From positions 1 to 52,936 of the forward strand of contig NZ_BAGB01000011.1 of the NCBI RefSeq assembly GCF_000308615.1: a DNA stretch of 52,936 nucleotides, given 5' to 3'. The position numbers and the translations under genes are program-made. Shown here in pieces: positions 6,638 to 13,874 of the stretch. Source of the stretch: Nocardia jiangxiensis NBRC 101359. Its GTDB lineage: Bacteria; Actinomycetota; Actinomycetes; Mycobacteriales; Mycobacteriaceae. The notes under the pieces are model-generated. The model ran no database searches. It saw only the letters and a program-made list of their open reading frames with translations, and was not told the origin of the DNA. Position 1 is the first letter of the stretch. Each line of letters begins with the position of its first letter.

Positions 6638-9034
6638 CTACTGATCCACCAGTGCCACGGATGCGATGCGGTGCAGTGTGAAATTTCGTACCGCGCCGGT
6701 CACCGGGTCCAGGGCGTTCAGTTGGCCGCCCGAAACCTGGAGCGGTTCGACGATGCGTTGAGTGGCCACACCCTGGGCATCGACATATCCGATGTGCACC
6801 GGTCGTCGCACGCGCACGGCCAACTGGAGTAGCGCCATGGTGGCCGCGGTACTGGTGCGGGAGCCGTCCGAACGCACAGCCTGACCCGATTTCGCCTGTG
6901 CCGCACGCTCTCCGGCGCGCAGTTCGGCCACCAGTTGCCCGAGCTGTTCGCTGCTGGGCAGGCTGGGGCGCCAGGCGTTGCGGGTGTTGGGGCGAGCGGG
7001 GATCCGCATACCGTGCGGACGCAGATCGACGATCGCGCCCGAGGAATCCTCACCCGCCGGGCTGAACCCCGCCGCACGCAGTTCATCGAGCACCTCGGCG
7101 AGCGTGGCCTGCGAGATCGCCACCGTCGGCGCGACCGCCCGCAGCGCCAACTGCTCGGCGACCGGTGCGGCGAGCACCTCGGCCAGTAGCGCGGGATCCT
7201 CACTGCGGACGAATGATTGCGCGATACCGGCCCGCAGCCGCCCGTGCCGGCGGGCCACGTCATCGATCAGGTAGGTCAGCGACTGCGGAACCGGGGTGCG
7301 CGAATGCGTGGTGAACAGCTGATGCAGTTCGGCCGCGGTCATCCCGGCGTCCAGGGCGCGCCGCACCGACGTCTCGCCGATCCGGTAAACGGTTGCCGCA
7401 CCGGCCGATTCGATATCGGCGACCAGTGCGATCCGGCCCTGCAGATCCGGGACCAGCGGTCCGGGCGCGATCACCGTCAGATCCGCCTGCACCAGCACGT
7501 GATCGACCGGATCCGGTAGCGCGGAATCCATTTCGGACTCGGCGTTGTGCAGCGCCTCCTCGGGGACCGCCGGGTCGCCGGGTGTGAGGGGGCCGTGCAG
7601 CAGCGCGCGTCCCGCGGAGGTCAGCGCACCACGTCCGACCAGACCCAGCGTCGCGGCCTCGGTGAGTGTGCGGTCCACCGCCTCGGTGTGAAAGTGCCTG
7701 CGCAGACGCGGTTGCCGCCAGGCCAGCACCCGAGCCAGATCGGCGGCGGATACCGCGGAGCCGGTCGGGAATTCGGCCAGCAGGCTCAGAATCGCCCGGC
7801 GATCCCGGATCGCGTGCATATTGCGCAATTCCATCGACAATGCCGCCAGCGGTTTGTCATTGGCGTCGCGCAGCCCGATCATCCAGGGGAAGCGGTCCAA
7901 TTCCAGCCAGGCGTGTGCGAGCGTCACCCAGCGCCGGGCCGAGGAATGTTCGCGCCAGCCGTCGGTGGTGGTCGTCGGCGCCCAAGAATCGTCGAGTGAA
8001 TCGTCCGGCGGGGGTGGTTCGGGAATTCCCTTGTCCAGTAGGCGCGCTGCCGCGAGGACCTCGGCGAGCAGGCCGACGCGGGTTTCGTCCACCCCGGTCT
8101 GTTTGGCGATGCGGCGCAATTCCCGTACGCCCAGTCCGCCGGAGCGCAGCGCGGGCGCGGGTGCGGCGCCCAGCACCTCGAGGATGTCCCCACAGTGCCG
8201 CAGCAGTTCACCCACCTCGCCCGCCGCTGCGGCATTGACATCGGCCGCGGTGTGTTTGACCGGTGTGGGATGCGGCGGCACGAGCGCGTGCGGATCGGTC
8301 ACCGGTTCGCGGCGCAGCACCTGCCCGACCGCGGGTGGCAGTTCGACGGTCTCCGCGTCGACCCAGTTCAGCAGGCGATGTGCGAGCAGACGCTGAATCG
8401 GGCGGTCCGGCGCCGTTCCGGGGGCCGCATCGCGGGTGCGTCCGCGCGGACCGGTGGCGGCGAGTTTGTCCAACAGGGCGCGTTCGGCGGGACCGATCTC
8501 GGTCAACGCCTCGGTGATCTCCGATTCGGTGAGCGCGTCCGGGAGTTCGGTGGTGCTGCCCAGTTGCCAGGGCAGCGCATCCTTCGCGGCAGCGACCAGA
8601 TGCAGTTCCTTTGTGCCCCAGACCAGAGCGCGAGCGGTGAGCCGGGCCGTGGACATGTCGACGGTCTTGGCGGGCACCCGATCGCTGAGAAGTTTGTGCA
8701 GCTGTTTGCGCGGTAACGGGGCGGCTGTGCGGCCGGGAAAGGCCGCGCCGTGTACGGCGAGGGTCTCGATGATGGCGAAATCGAGGGTGTCGAGGTCCTC
8801 ACAGGCCCGCAGAACCGACGCGCGCTGTTCGGCACGGGCCGCCAGGACCGCCATCGATGCGGGCAGCGGTACGGCCAGATCCGGGCGCAGCTCCAGCAGG
8901 GTCACCAGATCCTCGTCACCGCGGGCGGACAACCAGTCGGCCAACATCCCGGCACCGGCCGAGCCTCGGGCGGCGGGAGAGGCTCCCGTGGGACGGTCGT
9001 CCCCGGTCCGGGGCGTGCGGTCGGTCGTGGTCAT
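6638..9034 (-). CDS. Helicase-associated (XPB/Ssl2 N-terminal domain-like) protein, Rv0862c type
   Basis: This 798-residue protein resembles M. tuberculosis Rv0862c, annotated for a helicase C-terminal/XPB N-terminal-like domain (Helicase_C_3 type). It has no Walker motifs. The N-terminal half is helical and winged-helix-like (LADWLSARGDEDLVTLLELRP at the start). The middle contains the conserved region PDPVDHVLVQADLTVIAPGPL. The C-terminus (TLLQLAVRVRRPVHIGYVDAQG-like, then VEPLQVSGGQLNALDP) is WYL-like in feel. A role with XPB in DNA repair is inferred from homologous adjacency in mycobacteria. The start at 9034 is supported by TACGCT ending seven bases upstream. It ends just past the small ORF. 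Confidence 0.8.
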   Translation of the reverse strand: MTTTDRTPRTGDDRPTGASPAARGSAGAGMLADWLSARGDEDLVTLLELRPDLAVPLPASMAVLAARAEQRASVLRACEDLDTLDFAIIETLAVHGAAFPGRTAAPLPRKQLHKLLSDRVPAKTVDMSTARLTARALVWGTKELHLVAAAKDALPWQLGSTTELPDALTESEITEALTEIGPAERALLDKLAATGPRGRTRDAAPGTAPDRPIQRLLAHRLLNWVDAETVELPPAVGQVLRREPVTDPHALVPPHPTPVKHTAADVNAAAAGEVGELLRHCGDILEVLGAAPAPALRSGGLGVRELRRIAKQTGVDETRVGLLAEVLAAARLLDKGIPEPPPPDDSLDDSWAPTTTTDGWREHSSARRWVTLAHAWLELDRFPWMIGLRDANDKPLAALSMELRNMHAIRDRRAILSLLAEFPTGSAVSAADLARVLAWRQPRLRRHFHTEAVDRTLTEAATLGLVGRGALTSAGRALLHGPLTPGDPAVPEEALHNAESEMDSALPDPVDHVLVQADLTVIAPGPLVPDLQGRIALVADIESAGAATVYRIGETSVRRALDAGMTAAELHQLFTTHSRTPVPQSLTYLIDDVARRHGRLRAGIAQSFVRSEDPALLAEVLAAPVAEQLALRAVAPTVAISQATLAEVLDELRAAGFSPAGEDSSGAIVDLRPHGMRIPARPNTRNAWRPSLPSSEQLGQLVAELRAGERAAQAKSGQAVRSDGSRTSTAATMALLQLAVRVRRPVHIGYVDAQGVATQRIVEPLQVSGGQLNALDPVTGAVRNFTLHRIASVALVDQ

Positions 9035-9041
9035 CCTGTCC

Positions 9042-9047
9042 AGCGTA
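9042..9047 (-). promoter_or_regulatory. -10 element of leaderless Rv0862c-type gene
   Basis: TACGCT on the minus strand ends seven bases before the ATG at 9034. Confidence 0.45.
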
Positions 9048-9142
9048 CGGCGACACGCGGGTGGGCGCTGGGGGACCTGTCATCGTCGCCGAGTACCCAT
9101 GCGAGCGTGTACTGATCGGGGCGGGCGTGCCAGAATGATGCC

Positions 9143-9331
9143 GTGGTGAACAAATCGAAGAAACCCTACGTCGACAACGGCTGGCCCCAGCTCGCCAATG
9201 GCGACCATGCGGTCACCGAACTCTCGTCGACCCGCTCCGGTGGCCTCTCGCCGTTCGGCGAAGACACCGACTTCCCGGTGCCGGCGGAAGAGATTCCCTA
9301 TGTGCACCCGCACACAGTGATCAACCGCTGA
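9143..9331 (+). CDS. Conserved small hypothetical protein, Rv0863-like
   Basis: This is a 62-residue (or 61-residue) soluble protein beginning [20 protein letters not shown] and ending in [11 protein letters not shown]. It has no membrane segment. It has the position and general sequence of mycobacterial Rv0863, next to the Rv0862c and rpfA homologues; function unknown. Two consecutive GTG codons (9143 and 9146) are possible starts. No Shine-Dalgarno site is present. AATGAT at 9134-9139 would make 9146 a leaderless start. It ends in a strong bidirectional terminator. Confidence 0.7.
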   Translation: MVNKSKKPYVDNGWPQLANGDHAVTELSSTRSGGLSPFGEDTDFPVPAEEIPYVHPHTVINR

Positions 9332-9340
9332 CCGCGCAGC

Positions 9341-9380
9341 AGAGAAGGCCCCACATCCTTTCGGATGTGGGGCCCTCTCT
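9341..9380. terminator. Bidirectional intrinsic terminator
   Basis: An 18-bp stem with one mismatch (9341-9358 with 9363-9380) closes a TTTC loop. The core pairs GGCCCCACATCC with GGATGTGGGGCC. The flanks are A/G-rich on the left and C/T-rich on the right, so it can serve both the Rv0863-like gene and the converging rpfA. Confidence 0.85.
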
Positions 9381-9437
9381 TGTGTCCCGATAAAAGCTGA
9401 AACGTGCCTCAGGCAGACCGAATCAGTTGAGCCCGAA

Positions 9438-10136
9438 TCAGTTGGGCAGGAAGCTCTTGTTCGCCTCGAAGAAGTTGACCACGCTCGGGTCGAGCTTGAC
9501 ACCACTGGCTTTGGCGACGTTGTAGGCGTCCATGGCCTGCTGCGGCAGCTGAATGCCGTGCTGCTGAGCCATGGTGATGCCCTTGTCGACGGTCTGGAAG
9601 ACCTGCTGGTTGCCATCCGGCGTGGCCTGCGGCTGCTGCTGCTGCTGCGCGGGGGCCTGCGAATGAGTCGCGAGTTCCGGCTGGGCCTGGACGCGCGGGG
9701 CGGACTGCGAATGCATGGCGGCCTGCTCGGTGGTGGCGCTGGAGGCCGGAGCGGAGCGCTGCGTCGGCGAGCTGTGCAGGCCGAGGTGCGAGGAGCAGGA
9801 GGGCCAGGCGCCCCAGCCCTGCGTCGCGAGAACCTTCTCGGCGACCGCGATCTGCTGGTCCTTGCTGGCGTGCTCAGGGCTCGAGGCGTACTGTGTGCCG
9901 CCGTAGGAAGCCCAGGTGCTCGGGGTGAACTGCAGACCGCCGTGGAATCCGTTGCCGGTGTTGATGCCCCAGTTGCCTCCGGACTCACACTGCGCGAGCT
10001 TGTCCCAGTCGGAGTCGGGAGCCGCAGCGGCGTGACCGGCGAGGGCAACTCCCGCACCGCCCATCATCGCGCTCGTCACGGCGACCTTGGCGACGGTACG
10101 GCCGGTGTTGGTCGGTTTGCGATGGCGTCCACTCAT
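9438..10136 (-). CDS. rpfA: Resuscitation-promoting factor, secreted lytic transglycosylase
   Basis: The precursor is 232 residues. The signal peptide spans about residues 1-39 (ends GHAAAAP). The Rpf domain (about 41-118) follows at once: SDWDKLAQCESGGNW with catalytic Glu51, GFHGGLQFTPSTWASYGG, and the paired cysteines C50 and about C115. The rest is a Gln/Pro/Ala-rich linker with a Q5 run and a conserved-looking C-terminal segment ending FFEANKSFLPN. Rpf proteins cleave peptidoglycan glycan strands and promote exit from dormancy. The position beside Rv0863, Rv0870c and cspB homologues supports rpfA orthology. Expression is probably controlled by the upstream c-di-AMP riboswitch, MtrA-type boxes and CRP site. 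Confidence 0.93.
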   Translation of the reverse strand: MSGRHRKPTNTGRTVAKVAVTSAMMGGAGVALAGHAAAAPDSDWDKLAQCESGGNWGINTGNGFHGGLQFTPSTWASYGGTQYASSPEHASKDQQIAVAEKVLATQGWGAWPSCSSHLGLHSSPTQRSAPASSATTEQAAMHSQSAPRVQAQPELATHSQAPAQQQQQPQATPDGNQQVFQTVDKGITMAQQHGIQLPQQAMDAYNVAKASGVKLDPSVVNFFEANKSFLPN

Positions 10137-10154
10137 ATCGGGTGTCTTCCTCTC

Positions 10155-10325
10155 GTACGCGCCTGCGAGGTGAGCTGTCGGGTTCGGACTGAGAGGCCGT
10201 CCGGCCCTGGCACACCGGGTTGGTGCGCCGGGGCTTCACCCCAAGGAATCGGTCGTTTCCGGCCGGTTCCGCTTCCCTGCCTGTAGGGAACGTGGGTTCC
10301 CCGCCCTCGCCCCTGTCTCCTTGGG
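10155..10325 (-). promoter_or_regulatory. ydaO/yuaA c-di-AMP riboswitch in the rpfA leader
   Basis: Read on the minus strand, the leader contains the hallmarks in order: a 5' GGCGAGGGCGGGGAACCC block, a central CTTGGGGTGAAGCCCC segment, and the highly conserved 3' block CCGAACCCGACAGCTCACCT followed by CGCAGGCG. The 5' GGCGAGG can pair with the 3' CCTCGC as P1. This class binds cyclic di-AMP and, in actinobacteria, precedes rpf genes. In Gram-positives it generally turns expression off on ligand binding. The element ends about 20 bases before the rpfA start codon, so it may act on translation. Exact ends are approximate. Confidence 0.88.
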
Positions 10326-10367
10326 GTCCGGTACCCGCGGGGCGAGGTTCGGTGCGGCGGGCCGGTG

Positions 10368-10389
10368 GTGTCGGGACTGCTCCCGACAC
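10368..10389 (-). promoter_or_regulatory. Perfect hairpin in the rpfA leader
   Basis: GTGTCGGGA (10368-10376), a four-base loop and TCCCGACAC (10381-10389) form a 9-bp perfect stem about 40 bases 5' of the riboswitch on the transcript strand. It may stabilise the 5' end or be an operator. Confidence 0.4.
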
Positions 10390-10526
10390 GGATAGACGGT
10401 ACGACGATCGCCGCGAAAAATCACTATTTGGTAACCGGCGTGTGCGGGCGGGTCGCGCTCGCGCCCAACAACTTCCGTTCGGCTTCTGTGCAGGTGAGTG
10501 CGTTGTCACGTATGCAAGTACGGTCC

Positions 10527-10553
10527 GTGACCGCTCCGTGACCTCTCCGTGAT
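10527..10553 (-). promoter_or_regulatory. Tandem MtrA-type boxes (GTCAC-N6-GTCAC)
   Basis: On the minus strand there are three half sites with an 11-base period: ATCAC, GTCAC, GTCAC, each separated by six bases (GGAGAG and GGAGCG). This matches the GTNAC-N6-GTNAC direct-repeat motif reported for the response regulator MtrA, which controls rpf and other cell-wall hydrolase genes in Actinobacteria. The boxes abut the CRP site. Confidence 0.6.
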
Positions 10554-10568
10554 GTGATGAAGATCACA
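10553..10568 (-). promoter_or_regulatory. Perfect CRP/cAMP-receptor-protein site
   Basis: TGTGA-TGAAGA-TCACA is an exact match to the TGTGA-N6-TCACA consensus. In M. tuberculosis the CRP protein Rv3676 activates rpfA. The only sensible target here is rpfA, because the gene on the other side ends at 10632 reading away. Confidence 0.75.
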
Positions 10569-10631
10569 TGTGTAGACGGATAACGAACAGGGCATACCTG
10601 AGGTCGGCCGAACGGATTCGTCGAACGGATC

Positions 10632-10865
10632 TCAGCGCGCCCGGCGGCCGGACCACAACGCGAACACGATCGCCAGCAGTAGTCCGCCCGGAGTCGCCGC
10701 CATCGCGACGAGATACAGCCACAATCCCGGATGGGCGTCGGAGAACACCGGGATGAGGAATATGGCGAGGATCGCCACCAATCCGATCGCGAACAGGCCC
10801 ACGGCGAGGGGCAGCAGCCGATCCGCCGCGCGGCGCGGCGAACGGTCAGAAGAGGAATCCGGCAT
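10632..10865 (-). CDS. Small membrane protein, Rv0870c-like
   Basis: The product is 77 residues with two hydrophobic helices (about 17-40 and 46-70) and a basic tail SGRRAR, so a small two-pass membrane protein. Function unknown. Its place between rpfA and cspB matches M. tuberculosis Rv0870c. The frame is open upstream to 11024, but the ATG at 10865 (MPDSSSDRSPRRA) lies six bases after TACGGT, pointing to a leaderless start. The longer reading would overlap the whole divergent promoter region of cspB. Confidence 0.72.
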   Translation of the reverse strand: MPDSSSDRSPRRAADRLLPLAVGLFAIGLVAILAIFLIPVFSDAHPGLWLYLVAMAATPGGLLLAIVFALWSGRRAR

Positions 10866-10871
10866 TGCTGC

Positions 10872-10877
10872 ACCGTA
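10872..10877 (-). promoter_or_regulatory. -10 element of leaderless Rv0870c-like gene
   Basis: TACGGT on the minus strand ends six bases before the ATG at 10865. Confidence 0.45.
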
Positions 10878-11047
10878 AAACTGATGTGCTTCGGGAATCG
10901 TCACCGGGGTAGACTCGACGACAATCGCGTCCTGCATAGCTGTGTGGGGCGCGTTCTTTTCGCGAATGCAAGGGTGCCGGATACACCTCCGGCGCCGGTG
11001 ACCGTGTCCGGGCCGTCCGGACATTCGAAGATGAACGGGTGAGCGCA

Positions 11048-11470
11048 GTGCCGACCGGCAAGGTGAAGTGGTACGACGTCGAAAAGGGCTTTGGCTTCCT
11101 TTCCCAGGATGAGGGGGAGGACGTCTATGTTCGGTCGTCTGCGTTGCCCAAGGGTGTCGAGGGGTTGAAACCCGGGCAACGGGTTGAGTTCGGAATGGCT
11201 GCCGGTCGACGCGGCCCGCAGGCGCTGAGCCTCAAACTGCTCGAGCCGCCGCCCTCGGTGCGCGGCGGACAAGGCCAGGGGCACAAGGAATCCGCGCCGC
11301 AGCAGCCGCGCAAGGGACCGGACGACCTGCACGGGATGATCGAGGACATGATCACTCTGCTGGAGGCGAAGGTGCAGCCGGATCTGCGCAAGGGCAAGTA
11401 TCCGGATCGCAAGACCGCCCAGCGCATCGCCGAGGTGGTACGCGGCGTCGCGCGCGAACTGGATCACTGA
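11048..11470 (+). CDS. cspB: Cold-shock-domain protein CspB
   Basis: This is a 140-residue protein. The cold-shock OB fold is at about 1-65 ([19 protein letters not shown] with RNP1-like KGFGFL, then [10 protein letters not shown] as RNP2). A linker follows and then a helical C-terminal domain conserved in mycobacterial Rv0871 ([20 protein letters not shown]). It probably binds single-stranded RNA or DNA as a chaperone. The GTG at 11048 was chosen because homologues start [10 protein letters not shown]. The in-frame GTG at 11039 is a possible alternative adding three residues. A GTCCGG/CCGGAC hairpin (11006-11022) lies in the leader. A strong terminator follows. Confidence 0.88.
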   Translation: MPTGKVKWYDVEKGFGFLSQDEGEDVYVRSSALPKGVEGLKPGQRVEFGMAAGRRGPQALSLKLLEPPPSVRGGQGQGHKESAPQQPRKGPDDLHGMIEDMITLLEAKVQPDLRKGKYPDRKTAQRIAEVVRGVARELDH

Positions 11471-11483
11471 GCAGATCGTTTCC

Positions 11484-11518
11484 CGCAGCCCCGGCGCACT
11501 GTGTGTGCCGGGGCTGCG
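11484..11518 (+). terminator. Intrinsic terminator after cspB
   Basis: CGCAGCCCCGGC (11484-11495) pairs perfectly with GCCGGGGCTGCG (11507-11518) around an 11-base loop that can pair further. There is no U tract, as is common at high GC. Confidence 0.7.
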
Positions 11519-11683
11519 GCGTATTTCGGGCACGGCCTCGCACGCCGATGGCCTGATCGGGACATCGCCTTGCCGGTGCATGGTTCCCCTCCCCGTCGTG
11601 GCACGAGATTCGCGCTGTGCCAAGGACTCTAACGACGGGTACCGACAGGTCCGTTCGACTCGATGATTGTCGGTGGGTGCGGC

Positions 11684-11689
11684 TATAAC
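11684..11689 (+). promoter_or_regulatory. Candidate promoter of the STM4015-4011 operon
   Basis: TATAAC within GGCTATAACT is the only consensus-like -10 in the 235 bases between the cspB terminator and the operon. No matching -35 is evident. The leader would be about 60 bases. Confidence 0.35.
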
Positions 11690-11753
11690 TCATCTGTCGA
11701 TGCCGGAACTCACCTGCCGACACCGGTATTCGAGCCAGAAGGGGCGAGCAGCT

Positions 11754-12710
11754 ATGACGACCATCCACGACCATCTGGAGGAGTTCTACGGCCTGCCCGT
11801 GCACGACTTCCCGGAAGTTCCGGATGCGAGCGAGGCGCTACCCGAGCTTCCCGCCGCCGATTCGGTCGCCTGGCGGGTGCGCGTGGATTACGACGAGGAT
11901 GAGGAAACCTGGGTGGATCGCTTCACCCGGCTCCTGGACACCGTTGCCGCCGAGCGGGTGCGTGCGCTGATCGTGGGCAGTTGGGGAGCCCAATGGGAGA
12001 ACAGTTCCGCAGTGGCCGTCGAGGCCCTGGTCGCCGCGCGGGATCGGCTGCCGGAGTTGCGCGCGATCTTCCTGGGCGACATCACCATGGAGGAGGCCGA
12101 GATCTCCTGGATCATCCAGAGTGAGGTGAGCCCGATCCTGGTGGCGTTTCCCGAATTGGAGGAGTTCGGGGTGCGCGGTGGCCAGCAGTTGGCGTTCGCG
12201 TCCGTACGGCACGAGCGGCTGGCGCAGTTGACCGTGCAGTCCGGTGGTCTGTCCGGCGAGGCGGTGCGCGGCATCGCGGGATGTGATCTGCCGGCGCTCA
12301 CTCATCTGGATCTCTGGCTGGGCACCGAGGATTACGGCGGCGACTGCGAGGTGTCCGATCTGGCTCCGATCCTGACCGGCGCCAAGCTGCCCGGCCTGCG
12401 CGATCTGGCCCTGCGCAACAGTGAGATTCAGGATCGGATCTGCGTGGCACTGGCCACCGCGCCGGTGGTCGCGCAGCTCGAGGGCCTGGACGTCTCGATG
12501 GGCGTACTCACCGACGAGGGGGCCGGGGCCCTGCTCACCGGCCAGTCGCTGACCCATCTGACCTCGCTGGACATGCACTACAACTTCCTGTCCGAGTCGA
12601 TGCGGAGTGCTGTGCGCTCGCTGCTCGAACCCGCAGGCGTCGAGGTGGATGTGGACGTCGACGATGCCGGCTACGACGAGGACTACCGATACGTCGCCGT
12701 CGGTGAGTGA
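11754..12710 (+). CDS. STM4015-family leucine-rich-repeat protein
   Basis: This is a 318-residue soluble acidic protein. The N-terminal part (about 1-130) includes ISWIIQSEVSPILVAFPELE, characteristic of the STM4015 family. Residues about 130-300 are irregular leucine-rich repeats of the ribonuclease-inhibitor type (e.g. LPALTHLDLWLG, LPGLRDLALRNSEI, LTHLTSLDMHYNFLS). LRR domains mediate protein binding, so a scaffold or substrate-recognition role is likely but unproven. ATG 11754 follows AAGGGG at 11739-11744; the open frame to 11667 has no better start. It is the first gene of a five-gene operon, six bases before the ATP-grasp gene. It is named after Salmonella locus STM4015; no function is assigned. 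Confidence 0.85.
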   Translation: MTTIHDHLEEFYGLPVHDFPEVPDASEALPELPAADSVAWRVRVDYDEDEETWVDRFTRLLDTVAAERVRALIVGSWGAQWENSSAVAVEALVAARDRLPELRAIFLGDITMEEAEISWIIQSEVSPILVAFPELEEFGVRGGQQLAFASVRHERLAQLTVQSGGLSGEAVRGIAGCDLPALTHLDLWLGTEDYGGDCEVSDLAPILTGAKLPGLRDLALRNSEIQDRICVALATAPVVAQLEGLDVSMGVLTDEGAGALLTGQSLTHLTSLDMHYNFLSESMRSAVRSLLEPAGVEVDVDVDDAGYDEDYRYVAVGE

Positions 12711-12716
12711 ACGGCC

Positions 12717-13874
12717 ATGGCGGAGAACGATTCACCGGTGAGCCGCGACGATCCGCCCCGCTGGGTGGTCGTCGGTAACGGTGCGAATCGGCGGGTGCGG
12801 ATGTTCGCCGACGCCGCGCGGGCGGCCGGGCTGCCGCGACCGCGAGTGGTCGAGTGGTGCGCGGTTCTGAGCGGCGCGGGGCAGGATTTCGCGCCGGACG
12901 AGCTGGTGCGCCTGGATTCGCCGGGCGAGGATCCGGTGGTGGACGAGATGCTGTGCGGTGTGAAAGAGCCTGCCCAGGTGGAGGGTTCGGCGCGCTGGTA
13001 TTCGGCCTGGTTACGGGCGGTGCGGTCGTTGCGGGGCGGGATCCGGCTCGACGATCCGGACGATCTGGCCGCGTTGTTCGACAAGCGGTTGTGCCATGCG
13101 CGGCTGGCGGCTCGCGGTGTGCCGGTTCCGGATTCGCCCACCTCGGGTGCGGGGATCGCGGTGCGGGACTGGTCCGAGGTTCGCGCGCGGCTGCGTGCGG
13201 CCGGTCTGCCGCGCGCATTCGTCAAACTCGCACACGGTTCTTCGGCGTCCGGGGTGCTCGCGGTCGAGACGACCGCGTCGGGACGCGTGCAGGCGACCAC
13301 CTCGGTCGAACTCACCTCCGACGGTCGGCTCTACAACTCCCTGCGCGTGCGCAAATACACCGACGAACGCGAGATCGCCGCGATCGTCGACCGGCTCGCA
13401 CCCGACGGCCTGCACATCGAACGCTGGCTCCCGAAGGCGGCGCTGCGGGGCCGCTCGGCAGATCTGCGGGTCGTGGTGGTCGCGGGGCGCGCGACCCATG
13501 CCGTCGTGCGCACCGCACGCACACCGCTGACGAATCTGCATCTCGGTGGCGCCCGTGGTGATCTGGACGAGGTGCGCACCCGGGCCGGGAACCGCTGGGC
13601 GCGGGCCCTGTCGATCTGTGAGCAGGCCGCCGCCTGCTTTCCCGAGACGCTCTGCGTCGGAGTCGATCTGCTGCCCGCGATCGGCTGGCGACGTTTCGTG
13701 GTCGGCGAGGTCAACGCGTTCGGGGATCTGCTGCCGGGCCTGACCGGCCTGCCGGAAGGTCCGGCCGCCGGGCTGGACACCTACACCGCGCAGATCCTCG
13801 CGGCACACCGGCGGTACGGCCTGGACGTGCCGCCGGCCCGCGAACTCGTCTCGGCCGGAAGGCATCTCCGATGA
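12717..13874 (+). CDS. STM4014-family ATP-grasp protein
   Basis: This is a 385-residue protein with an ATP-grasp ligase signature. It has an N-terminal Rossmann-like strand (WVVVGNGANRRVRMFADAA), the phosphate-loop region FVKLAHGSSASG (K170; loop 173-179), and DLRVVVVAG near 249-257. The metal-binding tail GVDLLP (D317) and GEVNAFGD (E331, N333) follows. ATP-grasp enzymes activate a carboxylate as an acyl phosphate for coupling to an amine, thiol or hydroxyl; the substrates here are unknown. The closest folds in appearance are RimK-like. ATG 12717 lies six bases after the LRR gene, and the stop overlaps the next start (ATGA), indicating translational coupling. Confidence 0.85.
   Translation: MAENDSPVSRDDPPRWVVVGNGANRRVRMFADAARAAGLPRPRVVEWCAVLSGAGQDFAPDELVRLDSPGEDPVVDEMLCGVKEPAQVEGSARWYSAWLRAVRSLRGGIRLDDPDDLAALFDKRLCHARLAARGVPVPDSPTSGAGIAVRDWSEVRARLRAAGLPRAFVKLAHGSSASGVLAVETTASGRVQATTSVELTSDGRLYNSLRVRKYTDEREIAAIVDRLAPDGLHIERWLPKAALRGRSADLRVVVVAGRATHAVVRTARTPLTNLHLGGARGDLDEVRTRAGNRWARALSICEQAAACFPETLCVGVDLLPAIGWRRFVVGEVNAFGDLLPGLTGLPEGPAAGLDTYTAQILAAHRRYGLDVPPARELVSAGRHLR

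Noticed and set aside
11039..11047. GTG 11039 as the cspB start
   Set aside because: It adds only MSA before the conserved start and neither codon has a clear ribosome site; homologues begin at the [10 protein letters not shown] position.
11667..11753. Upstream extension of the STM4015-type gene
   Set aside because: The extra 29 residues overlap the only promoter-like sequence, and ATG 11754 has a purine-rich site and a family-like start.
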